This document shows positions 6,129 to 12,759 of a stretch of DNA of 42,246 bases, piece after piece. The position numbers and the translations under genes are program-made. Source of the DNA: a virus; the IMG/VR virus record IMGVR_UViG_3300027917_000009, positions 1 through 42,246 of that record; one strand, given 5' to 3'. Below the pieces are notes generated by a model, which was not told the origin of the DNA, did no database searches, and worked only from the letters and a program-made list of their open reading frames with translations. Within the stretch, counting starts at the first letter, position 1; every line of letters starts with the position of its first letter.

Positions 6129-6834
6129 ATTTGAAACCAAGCAACACCAGCTGGAGATGGCCAAGGAGCGCCACCGTCGGGAGAAGCAGGACATGCAGGA
6201 ACTTTTCAATACCCTGGAGGCAGCGCTGTACAAGAAGGCCTATCCCAGGCGGAAGCTGATCCGGCACAAGATCAGCCAGCACAAGCCCTGCCAGGAACTG
6301 TTCCAGGTATTCAAGGGCAAGGCATACGAGCTGGGCAAGCGCCAGCAGGATGAGGTCCAGGATCTCGAGCGCCAGCTGTGCGAGATCGCCCAGAAGGAGC
6401 CCGTTCCCCTGGCCGAGGAGTACACAAAATTCCGACATGTCAGCACTTGGACGTTTTCCACCCAGGGATGGGGCGCCCAGAAGTACGCCAAGGGAGAGGC
6501 CACGGTCAGCGCTCTCGAGATCGCCACGACCCTCCGCCGGGAGCACGGTGACAAGATCGATGCCAAGTACCTGCCGCTCACCCTGGTCGTCCCGGTGCTC
6601 GGCACGGGGGATCACGGCGGCAAGGTCCAGGGCTACGACGTCCTGGTGAAAACCACCAAGGCCGGAGTCAAGCTCCTGAAGAAGAAACCCGGCTTCGACC
6701 TGAAAGAATGGGTCAGACAGTGCTGGGCGAATGGCATCAACCCCCGGGTGATCAATCCATTCCTGCCCCACGGCTTCGAAGCCAAGCACGGGCTGGGCTT
6801 TTTCGGCGGCTACCTGAAAGGAGTCAAGCGGTAG
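6118..6834 (+). CDS. Unknown protein with N-terminal coiled coil, 238 residues
   Basis: ATG at 6118 follows AAAGGAGAAGCCG. Residues 1-100 are highly charged and helical (KQHQLEMAKERHRREKQDMQEL; QDEVQDLERQLCEIAQ), likely coiled coil. The C-terminal half carries beta-like stretches (LPLTLVVPVLGTG; VQGYDVLVKTTKAG) and a Gly/aromatic end (GLGFFGGYLKG). No motif identifies a function. It is in the accessory cassette, overlapping the acidic gene upstream. Confidence 0.65.
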   Translation: MTTRFETKQHQLEMAKERHRREKQDMQELFNTLEAALYKKAYPRRKLIRHKISQHKPCQELFQVFKGKAYELGKRQQDEVQDLERQLCEIAQKEPVPLAEEYTKFRHVSTWTFSTQGWGAQKYAKGEATVSALEIATTLRREHGDKIDAKYLPLTLVVPVLGTGDHGGKVQGYDVLVKTTKAGVKLLKKKPGFDLKEWVRQCWANGINPRVINPFLPHGFEAKHGLGFFGGYLKGVKR

Positions 6835-6845
6835 CTGCCCGGGGC

Positions 6846-6871
6846 CCGGGATCTCGCGGCGGGGATCCCGG
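6846..6871 (+). repeat. Stem-loop in the 6835-6956 gap
   Basis: CCGGGATC (6846-6853) pairs with GATCCCGG (6864-6871) around a 10-nt loop; further GC-rich dyads follow to 6915. There is no T-run, so it is not a standard terminator. It may stabilise or process the polycistronic RNA ahead of the gene at 6957. Confidence 0.4.
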
Positions 6872-6956
6872 CGCTCCCAGGTTCCACGGGGAACATCCTC
6901 TCCGCGGGACCCGGGAGGGCAATGACGCCCCCAACAAAGCCATGAGGAGGTTTACG

Positions 6957-7133
6957 ATGGCGAAAGAGAAAAGAACAATCGATGCAGATATTCTTGGTGA
7001 AATCCAAGGCTACCTGGAAGACCGACTGATCACCCTGGAATGCGAAAAAGATTCCAGCGATGATCCCGACGAGAGTATTGAGCGTGACATCGATGATCTG
7101 AACGCTTGGATCTCGGCGCTGGAGGGGGTGTAA
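6957..7133 (+). CDS. Unknown small acidic protein, 58 residues
   Basis: ATG at 6957 follows GAGGAGGTTTACG, a strong ribosome-binding site; the longer frame from 6708 lies inside the preceding gene in another frame and is rejected. The product is helical and acidic (ILGEIQGYLEDRLITLE; DDPDESIERDIDDLNAWI). No family is recognised. It ends one base before the next ATG. Confidence 0.6.
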   Translation: MAKEKRTIDADILGEIQGYLEDRLITLECEKDSSDDPDESIERDIDDLNAWISALEGV

Positions 7134-7134
7134 C

Positions 7135-7476
7135 ATGGCACAGGAATCAAGGTTCTTATCATCAAAGGAGAGAACCGGCAGCACAACGGAGTTTGGCGGG
7201 TGGAAGGTTATATCTACTCTTACGGGACAGACTACCTGGCCGGAAGTTCCACCGGTTCTCCCGCATCCGATCGAAGAGAACATCCACAAGCCCGTTATAC
7301 TACACTGGCGCCACGATGACAAGGCCTATGCGCTGCCTGGTACGATTAGCCTGGGATCCGTTCCTGGGCTGTATCATTTCGAGTGCGATGATGAGACTGG
7401 CCGCACCGGCTGGACGTTTGCCGAAGAAGAGGTCGCCAAGATCGAGGGCTATAACGTCTACCTGCAAGGATGGTGA
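7135..7476 (+). CDS. Unknown beta-rich protein, 113 residues
   Basis: The start lies one base after the upstream stop (TAACATG), so translation probably depends on coupling; the upstream GGAGGGGGTG can serve as ribosome-binding site. The product has many aromatic residues in strand-like segments (PVILHWRHDDKAYAL; GLYHFECDDETGRTGWTF). No family is recognised. It belongs to the cassette ahead of the deoxyribosyltransferase-like gene. Confidence 0.6.
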   Translation: MAQESRFLSSKERTGSTTEFGGWKVISTLTGQTTWPEVPPVLPHPIEENIHKPVILHWRHDDKAYALPGTISLGSVPGLYHFECDDETGRTGWTFAEEEVAKIEGYNVYLQGW

Positions 7477-7479
7477 GTC

Positions 7480-7860
7480 ATGGCAGAGATAACCTATTTC
7501 GCACACTCTATGCGGATCTACAACACGGAGGAGGAGGAGCAGCTGCTGGCCAGGATCCAGAAAAAATTCGGCGGCGAGGTCCTGAATCCGAATTGTCCCG
7601 AGGTCTCGAAGGCCCGGGACCCCATGGATGCATGCTATCTCATGATCACTGCTTCTCAGCGCCTGGTGTTCAGCGAGCACCAGGGACACCTTGGCCGCGG
7701 CGTGTACTCCGAGATCCTGTTCGCCCGGAAGCGGCAGATGCCGATTTACCTGGTGACCAGGTGGCGGGTGAAGCGGTACAATGGGTACTTCGAAATCGTG
7801 GATCCGAGCGACTGGAAAATCAGGTACGCCAGAAGGCTCAGAAGAGGGGGCCGCAAATGA
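7480..7860 (+). CDS. Nucleoside 2-deoxyribosyltransferase-like protein
   Basis: ATG at 7480 follows AAGGATGGTGAGTC. The 126-residue product starts with a Rossmann-like strand (ITYFAHSMRIY), then a helix and VLNPN, later SQRLVFSEHQ, then GRGVYSEILFARKRQMPIYLV. This order matches the small deoxyribosyltransferase and DUF4406-type proteins, where a YfAhp-type start, a VinP-type turn and a Gly-x-x-x-Glu near a second beta strand form the nucleoside pocket; the Glu in GVYSEI would be the nucleophile. In phages such proteins are linked to nucleotide or NAD-type metabolite handling. Substrate is unknown here. It overlaps the next gene (ATGA). Confidence 0.6.
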   Translation: MAEITYFAHSMRIYNTEEEEQLLARIQKKFGGEVLNPNCPEVSKARDPMDACYLMITASQRLVFSEHQGHLGRGVYSEILFARKRQMPIYLVTRWRVKRYNGYFEIVDPSDWKIRYARRLRRGGRK

Positions 7861-8021
7861 AAACACTGAAGGGATTGTTCCGGTGCCTGTCCTGTGGCTG
7901 CGACAAGTTCGTGCACTATCATGCATATGAATCGCCACTGGATACGGCCTACCTGGCATGTGATGCCTGTGGCCAGCGATACTACCATCTGGAAAAGGAG
8001 AAAATAGATAAGGCAGAATAG
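7857..8021 (+). CDS. Small zinc-ribbon protein, 54 residues
   Basis: ATG at 7857 overlaps the upstream stop (ATGA). The product has two CxxC pairs (CLSCGC and CDACG) separated by about 24 residues, a typical small rubredoxin-like or zinc-ribbon knuckle fold, and a charged tail. It may bind nucleic acid or a partner protein. It is the last gene of the accessory cassette, followed by a GC-rich hairpin. Confidence 0.6.
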   Translation: MKTLKGLFRCLSCGCDKFVHYHAYESPLDTAYLACDACGQRYYHLEKEKIDKAE

Positions 8022-8038
8022 CCCATATAACGCTCTCA

Positions 8039-8074
8039 GGGGGCCTGTAAGCAACTTTCTTGTTTCGGGCCCCC
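8039..8074 (+). terminator. GC-rich hairpin ending the accessory cassette
   Basis: GGGGGCC (8039-8045) pairs with GGCCCCC (8068-8074) with a 22-nt loop. The following bases (GACCTTTG) have no proper T-run, so termination may be weak. Position, directly after the last gene and before a minus-strand gene, supports the call. Confidence 0.4.
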
Positions 8075-8144
8075 GACCTTTGTCTGCCCTCGGCTGCTCT
8101 CGAGGAGCGCCCAGCTCGCCAGAGTGTACTATGATTTCACAAAC

Positions 8145-8160
8145 AGATCAGAAGAGATGG
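8145..8160 (+). repeat. Orphan leader repeat, copy 4
   Basis: AGATCAGAAGAGATGG matches the leader repeats at 4688 and 5817 but no plus-strand gene follows; the next base belongs to the end of the minus-strand gene 8161-8859. It looks like the edge of an exchanged gene. Confidence 0.5.
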
Positions 8161-8859
8161 TCAGTATTTCTTGGGCGGTGGATGTGCGGCCAGGTAGTCT
8201 CGGGCCTCCTGCCCTGTGAGGAAGAGGGCCTCGCCTGTATCCTCGTCGATGATCTGGACCGCCTCTTCGTCCGTGTCCCTCTCAGGCGGCAGCGGAGGCT
8301 TGATTTTCTGGAGCCACCTGGTGGTCAGCTCCATGCGCCAGGCGAACGCCCGGTCCTGGTCGGCGCCGGGCATCATGTTCCGGGCTGCGGTCCGCGCCAG
8401 GTTGAAAGTGATCATCGATTCACCGATGGCCATGCAGCAGAATTCCATGGCCCGGTAAAAATTGGGATCGAAGTTGAACCAGTCGCGCATGGTCCGGTGG
8501 GACCGGCCAATCTTGTCGGCGATCTTCGAGAGGTTCGGGGAGAGATCCTTGACAGCATAATCGATCAGAAGCTCGAGCGCCCAATACTGAACCGGTCTGA
8601 GTTTGGGGCACCGGTTCCGGGTCTTCTGGTCCAGCTTCGCTTTGATCCGCTCCCATGGAGGCAGGACATAATCGGGATCTTCCGCCAGGGGGAGACCGGC
8701 ATCCCACTCCGGCTCCGGGAGATCAGGATCCATCGGCGCCGGCAGCAGGGCCTTTACCTCCTTATCCATCGCGTTCTCATAGGACTGCTTTTTATTCCTG
8801 AGGATATGGTGTCCGATCTCATCGTCTCTGAAGGGTTCTTTCTTGGCCATGATTTTCAT
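8161..8859 (-). CDS. HTH protein, candidate small terminase subunit or regulator
   Basis: The start is uncertain: ATG at 8859 (MKIMAKK) or 8850; neither has a clear ribosome-binding site, and a TTG at 8886 would lie inside the terminator hairpin. The product of about 232 residues has a helix-turn-helix in its centre (NLSKIADKIGRSHRTMRDWF), preceded by LRPVQYWALELLIDYA and followed by DPNFYRAMEFCC, an arrangement seen in small terminase subunits that bind the packaging site. The C-terminal part is helical then acidic. Against terminase: it is 26 kb from the large subunit and is divergently promoted beside the recombination operon, which would also fit a regulator. No other small terminase candidate is obvious in the window. 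Confidence 0.55.
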   Translation of the reverse strand: MKIMAKKEPFRDDEIGHHILRNKKQSYENAMDKEVKALLPAPMDPDLPEPEWDAGLPLAEDPDYVLPPWERIKAKLDQKTRNRCPKLRPVQYWALELLIDYAVKDLSPNLSKIADKIGRSHRTMRDWFNFDPNFYRAMEFCCMAIGESMITFNLARTAARNMMPGADQDRAFAWRMELTTRWLQKIKPPLPPERDTDEEAVQIIDEDTGEALFLTGQEARDYLAAHPPPKKY

Positions 8860-8871
8860 GGTACCACAAAA

Positions 8872-8908
8872 TAAAAACCCGGCCAAGTCCTTTCGGCTCT
8901 CAGCCGGG
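8872..8908 (-). terminator. Intrinsic terminator in the leader of 8161-8859
   Basis: On the minus strand CCCGGC and GCCGGG form the stem (8903-8908 with 8878-8883), followed by TTTTT. It lies between the promoter at 8944-8972 and the start codon, so most transcripts may end after about 65-70 nt. Confidence 0.6.
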
Positions 8909-8943
8909 CGAGATGCAGACGCCTAAGAAAACCACCAGGGAGA

Positions 8944-8972
8944 AGATAACTTACGTGCGACATCGTTGTCAA
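8944..8972 (-). promoter_or_regulatory. Sigma70-like promoter upstream of 8161-8859
   Basis: On the minus strand TTGACA (8967-8972) and TTATCT (8944-8949) are spaced by 17 bp. Transcription would start near 8938 and meet the terminator at 8872-8908 before the gene. Confidence 0.65.
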
Positions 8973-9089
8973 GTCAGAATTTTTACCGAATGTGGGCAAC
9001 TCTTTTCCACTTTTGTTATTTTGGTCGGCTCGCCCGGACAAATCATCTGTTGAGAACAAAGGCCTTATCCTTTATTAAAAGAAAAGGCA

Positions 9090-9118
9090 TTGAATTTGCA
9101 TATTATTAATGATAAAAT
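9090..9118 (+). promoter_or_regulatory. Promoter for the plus-strand recombination operon
   Basis: TTGAAT (9090-9095) and TAAAAT (9113-9118) with a 17-bp AT-rich spacer precede the ribosome-binding site at 9129-9136 and the ATG at 9143. It is divergent from the promoter at 8944-8972, forming a bidirectional control region. Confidence 0.6.
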
Positions 9119-9142
9119 TGGATGCAGAAAGGAGGTGATTCT

Positions 9143-9517
9143 ATGACAGAGAAAAAAGAGAGCAAGACGCCTTTTGAGGTTGAGTTTGAGGAGCTCACAG
9201 CCGCCCCCCCCCTGAAGCCCGGGACTCCGGTTATTGCCTGGAACCCTTACGGGCACTCCCTCACAGACAAGGGAGGAACTTTTCTTAAAAAGGGATTCGT
9301 AGTCCGTAAGAGAGCAGAGAAATATGAAGTCTGCCTCGAGACAGATCCCGGCCACGTCAACCACAGATGCATTTCGAGAGACGATATTTACACCACGGAA
9401 GAAACTTCTGAGCTATCCCGTCGGGTCTTCGACGAGTTCCAGAAAAAGATAGTTCATTTTAATGAGCTGGGGGAAAAGCTCTTCCGGTCGATTACGACCT
9501 GGAGAGAACAAGCGTAA
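9143..9517 (+). CDS. Unknown protein, 124 residues
   Basis: ATG at 9143 follows AAAGGAGGTGATTCT, close to a perfect ribosome-binding site. The product has an SH3-like look in the centre (GTPVIAWNPYG, FLKKGFVVRKRAEKYEVCL) and a helical C-terminus (RRVFDEFQKKIVHFNELGEKLF). No family is recognised. It is the first gene of the plus-strand recombination operon, but the nuclease gene behind it has its own promoter, so the two can be expressed separately. Confidence 0.65.
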   Translation: MTEKKESKTPFEVEFEELTAAPPLKPGTPVIAWNPYGHSLTDKGGTFLKKGFVVRKRAEKYEVCLETDPGHVNHRCISRDDIYTTEETSELSRRVFDEFQKKIVHFNELGEKLFRSITTWREQA

Positions 9518-9527
9518 GATTTAGTGC

Positions 9528-9558
9528 TTGACAAATTTCAACTTTCAACTAATATACC
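9528..9558 (+). promoter_or_regulatory. Promoter with TTTCAAC direct repeat, before the nuclease gene
   Basis: TTGACA (9528-9533) is followed by AATTTCAACTTTCAACTAATATACC; the -10 is TAATAT or AATATA (9550-9556). TTTCAAC occurs twice in tandem (9536-9549). Nearly the same spacer is found in promoters on the minus strand at 16549-16577 and, in part, 16655-16683. Confidence 0.65.
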
Positions 9559-9576
9559 GACATGAAAGGAGGACAA

Positions 9577-10638
9577 ATGAGAAAAGCAGGACGATCTCTC
9601 GAGGTCATCACGGTGACCCAGTCATCGCAGGGATCCGAGAGAAAATGTTTGAGAGATTACAAGCTCTCGAGGATCGATGGTCTGAAGCTGAAGATCGACA
9701 AGCCGTCATTCAAATACGGCAAGGCCTTCCATGATATTCAGGCCAGGTACTTCGGCGGCGCCACCATCGAACAGTGCATCGATTACATGGAGCTGGTCCA
9801 GCTGCCCATGATGCCGGAAGATGACAGGAAGGGTTATGCCGGCCTGATCAAGGGCTACTTTTCCAAGACTGAAGAGGGCAAACCCTACGGGCTGCACCGC
9901 AGGGATCAGAGCCTTTACTTCCCTGAGGTCCGCATCGAAGTCCCGTTCATCGCCGGCCGTAAACAGAAAATGCACGGCGTGATCCTGAAGGGCGTGATCG
10001 ATCTGATCGCCTACGATTACTACGATCGTGAAGGCGAGCGCATGTACTATGCATGCCTGGTCGATCATAAAACCTCCACCAGGAAAATGGACCTGACCTT
10101 GCGGCAGTGGTCCTTCCAGCTGTACTACTACCGGCTGCTATTCACGACAGCAGTGGCGATCTACCGCGACAGGAAGAAGCTCCGCAAACAGTCCTCGTCC
10201 CTGCTGAAGGGATTCTCGATCGATCCACCGGAAGCCATCACCGACGATCTCATCGAGCGGATGATGGAACCCGAACCCCGCCTGGTGTACAACTACGCCA
10301 TCAAGTCCCAGGCCAAGAAGACCGAACCGGTCTACACCCCTGACAAATACCAACTGATCCAGGTCCCCAAACACAACAAGGAGCTCGAGGCCTTCATGAA
10401 CATTCGCATCGAGCGCCATGTCGCACGGATCCGGGAAGCGAAGCGCTTTGATCGCTGGCCGCAGGAACCGCTCAGCTGCTATGACGAAGCCTCCAAATTT
10501 TCCGAGTGCCAGTTCTATTCGAAGTGCGTCATGCACGACGATTCCAAGTACGTGGTCGGCGACCCGTGGGGTGAGCTGCGCCAAGCCCGGGGTGAGTCCG
10601 AAGCCAGCAATTTCTTTTCTGCGGAGAACGGGGGATAA
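9577..10638 (+). CDS. RecB/Cas4-like PD-(D/E)XK nuclease with Fe-S cluster
   Basis: ATG at 9577 is chosen over 9562 because AAAGGAGGA lies between them and the promoter would start transcription near 9563. The 353-residue product shows the RecB-family order: GKAFH (H52), EVPF (E121), GVIDLI (D142), LVDHKT (D163, K165) and QLYYY (Q181). Four cysteines fit a Cas4/AddB-type 4Fe-4S cluster: C24 (KCLRDYKL) and C301, C311, C317 at the C-terminus. Such enzymes resect DNA ends. It stands beside a Sak4-like ATPase, a pairing common in phage recombination modules, and would supply 3' single strands for annealing. Confidence 0.85.
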   Translation: MRKAGRSLEVITVTQSSQGSERKCLRDYKLSRIDGLKLKIDKPSFKYGKAFHDIQARYFGGATIEQCIDYMELVQLPMMPEDDRKGYAGLIKGYFSKTEEGKPYGLHRRDQSLYFPEVRIEVPFIAGRKQKMHGVILKGVIDLIAYDYYDREGERMYYACLVDHKTSTRKMDLTLRQWSFQLYYYRLLFTTAVAIYRDRKKLRKQSSSLLKGFSIDPPEAITDDLIERMMEPEPRLVYNYAIKSQAKKTEPVYTPDKYQLIQVPKHNKELEAFMNIRIERHVARIREAKRFDRWPQEPLSCYDEASKFSECQFYSKCVMHDDSKYVVGDPWGELRQARGESEASNFFSAENGG

Positions 10639-10660
10639 GCCCTGAAAGGAGGAGAAGCAT

Positions 10661-11413
10661 ATGGTAACAACATTACCCGAGAAGCCAGTAGCCAGAGATA
10701 CCACCACCATGCATGAAATCATCTGGCTCTACGCCCAGACGCGGTGGGGCAAGACGCGCTTCCTGTTCACCGTGAACTGTGTCACGGATAAAAATAAATC
10801 CGGGCACAACCTGGTCCTCGATTTCCACCAGGGCAAACAGACCCGGAATGAATCCGGATACAAGCTCACCGTGGAGGATTGGGATCACTATATCGAGATC
10901 GCAAAGGATCTCTACAAGTCGGGCGGCAAACAGTTCAGCTTCGTCAGCTGTGACCAGTTGGACGGCATGTATAACATGGCTGCCGCCTATCTTCTGAAGA
11001 AGCACAACATCACCAGCGGCTTCGCCCATGAGACGGACATCCCGTACAAGGGCACCAAGCTGGTGGTCCAGGAGGTTTACCGCTCACTTCTGAAGATCTC
11101 CAGTTTCGACTGGGTGAAGACAGTCTTCGTCACCAGCCAGGAGACCCTCAAAGATATCCAGCAGCGGAGCGCCTACCAGAAGACCCTGCCGGGTCCTCTG
11201 ACAGGAGCTGCAAACGAGGAGCTCATCAAGAAGCTGACGCCGCATTGCCTCGGGATCCTGTTCGGTGACAAAGAGACCAACGACCAGGGAGAGGAATCCC
11301 GGGTCTTCAGGCTCGACTCTTCCATGTTCCATTATGCAGGATTGAAAGTGGACGACGTTCCCGATACAATACCAGCAGACTGGAAAGAGTTGAGAAAATA
11401 CCTGAAGGTGTAG
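10661..11413 (+). CDS. Sak4-like RecA-fold ATPase (recombination)
   Basis: ATG at 10661 follows AAAGGAGGAGAAGCAT. The 250-residue product has Walker A AQTRWGKT (25-32), a Walker B-like FSFVSCD (D98) and VFVTSQE (156-161), which corresponds to the sensor strand of Sak4 and AAA_24-type proteins. Sak4 proteins are single-strand annealing factors with a RecA core that work with an SSB. The Walker A differs from the usual GxxxxGKT in beginning with Ala. It follows the RecB-like nuclease, supporting a joint role in recombination-dependent replication or repair. No phage SSB gene was recognised, so the host protein may serve. Confidence 0.7.
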   Translation: MVTTLPEKPVARDTTTMHEIIWLYAQTRWGKTRFLFTVNCVTDKNKSGHNLVLDFHQGKQTRNESGYKLTVEDWDHYIEIAKDLYKSGGKQFSFVSCDQLDGMYNMAAAYLLKKHNITSGFAHETDIPYKGTKLVVQEVYRSLLKISSFDWVKTVFVTSQETLKDIQQRSAYQKTLPGPLTGAANEELIKKLTPHCLGILFGDKETNDQGEESRVFRLDSSMFHYAGLKVDDVPDTIPADWKELRKYLKV

Positions 11414-11419
11414 CACACC

Positions 11420-11755
11420 ATGACCGAACCGTGGGTATGCGAAAAATGCGGGAGCTGTTGCCAGGATGTAGGTCTCTGGAAGCCATGGAGGTGGATGGAC
11501 CGCGGTGATGGCGCCTGTATTTTTCTCACCCACAATAACCTTTGTTCCATCTATGAGCGCCGGCCATGGTACTGCCGGGCTGACAAGCGCATGGTCACCC
11601 CAAAATTCCAACGCGCCCTGTGTAAATTCGTACAGCAGGGAGGTATCCGAAAGCACTTCAAAGAGGTCGAGGCCGGCACGTTCGATGTTATAAAGGCAGT
11701 TGAAAAACTGACGGAAAAGGAAGGAGGTGCTGATGAGCGAACTGACCCAGTGTAA
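11420..11755 (+). CDS. YkgJ-family cysteine-cluster protein
   Basis: ATG at 11420 lies 6 bases after the ATPase gene, with only a weak ribosome-binding site, so it is probably coupled. Residues 5-13 (CEKCGSCCQ) give the CxxCxxCC signature of the UPF0153/YkgJ group; later CIFL, CSIYERRPWYCR complete the set, as in that family. These proteins are thought to bind iron or zinc, some as Fe-S clusters; the function is not settled. C-terminal 40 residues are helical. It overlaps the next gene by 23 bases. Location in a recombination operon with an Fe-S nuclease invites the idea of cluster supply, but this is inference. Confidence 0.7.
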   Translation: MTEPWVCEKCGSCCQDVGLWKPWRWMDRGDGACIFLTHNNLCSIYERRPWYCRADKRMVTPKFQRALCKFVQQGGIRKHFKEVEAGTFDVIKAVEKLTEKEGGADERTDPV

Positions 11756-11954
11756 TTGTTGTGATCTCCGGGCAATTAAAGCATCCGCGAAAAAAAAGGG
11801 AGAGAGAACGATTATCCGACCCAGCAAGGATGGAGGCTTTGATATCCTCTGTGTCCCCAAAAATGTTAAGCTGTCTGATCCTATCACCACAGAAGAGCGG
11901 GACACATACTTCGCCGCCTGGATGATGGCCATTACTAATTCCTGTTGTTGCTGA
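11733..11954 (+). CDS. Small cysteine-rich protein, 73 residues
   Basis: ATG at 11733 follows AAGGAGGTGCTG. The product begins with QCNCCDL and ends with NSCCC, placing three cysteines at each end with one more in the middle (ILCVPK); the core is basic then acidic. Such a layout could bind a metal or cluster by bringing the two ends together. It overlaps the YkgJ-like gene, which is also cysteine-rich, so the two may act together. No family is recognised. Confidence 0.6.
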   Translation: MSELTQCNCCDLRAIKASAKKKGERTIIRPSKDGGFDILCVPKNVKLSDPITTEERDTYFAAWMMAITNSCCC

Positions 11955-11968
11955 GAGGGGGTGACAAC

Positions 11969-12625
11969 ATGACCAGAAAACTACCACTGTTCAAGGACTA
12001 TGAAAGGAAGCCACGGAAGCAGGGTCCTCACGGTATGCTCGATGGGATTAAAATCAACATCGGGCTCGGCCGCCTGGTGGACTGGATCCGCAGGAAGAGA
12101 ACGAAGCGGAAACTGAAGAAGGGGTTCAAACGGCTAAAGGGCAAAACCTCCGTGAAGATTTCCAGCCCGTGGAAACCACCGAAAAAAGTCTTCGAACCAG
12201 AGGAAGGATTGAAGGCCAAGCCCATTATGGATCCGCCAAAAAAGATGGATTCCTTCGATCAAATAAAGCAGATCCTGGACGATGGCCGAGTTACTCCCGA
12301 ACTGCTATATACGGAGAAAAACATGCCAGAAGAATATCCAACCGATCCGGCACTGTGGCCGGAGGACAGAAAGCTGGTAAATGCAGATGGCTGTGAAATA
12401 GCCGATCTGATTGATGCAATCAAAGAGGTCGCCAGACGCCAACAGGCAGGGGATTCCCGCGATTACTGGGAAATTTTAAAAGAGGTCTATGATCTCCGAA
12501 AAATTCTCAATCGCTTTATCAACCTGCCTCAGGAACTGTGGGATGAATACGGCATCACGCTGTCATCTCATGGAATTAATGAGCTGATATGGAGGCTCAA
12601 GAAATTCCAGTTCCCGCCCAGCTAA
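11969..12625 (+). CDS. Unknown protein with very basic N-terminal region, 218 residues
   Basis: ATG at 11969 follows GAGAGGGGGTGACAAC. Residues 1-75 are strongly basic (RKPRKQ; IRRKRTKRKLKKGFKRLKGK), suggesting nucleic-acid binding. Residues 95-218 are helical and neutral to acidic (SFDQIKQILDDG; EIADLIDAIKEVARRQQ; EILKEVYDLRKILNRF). No catalytic motif is seen and no family is recognised. It closes the recombination block before the lipoprotein gene. Confidence 0.65.
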   Translation: MTRKLPLFKDYERKPRKQGPHGMLDGIKINIGLGRLVDWIRRKRTKRKLKKGFKRLKGKTSVKISSPWKPPKKVFEPEEGLKAKPIMDPPKKMDSFDQIKQILDDGRVTPELLYTEKNMPEEYPTDPALWPEDRKLVNADGCEIADLIDAIKEVARRQQAGDSRDYWEILKEVYDLRKILNRFINLPQELWDEYGITLSSHGINELIWRLKKFQFPPS

Positions 12626-12759
12626 TGAGCGATCTCTTCGGGGCGCGGCAGGGTTCGTCCCGGGTGGTATGGTAAGCAGTCGCAATCACTTGTTCGTAGC
12701 AGGGAGGAACGCGACAGCCTCTGTGCCGGCGCTGCGTCCTTCATTCAATGGAGGAAAAA

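Noticed and set aside
8850-8886. TTG start at 8886 for the minus-strand HTH gene
   Set aside because: It falls inside the terminator hairpin and the AAAGGA before it is too close; ATG at 8859 or 8850 is more likely.
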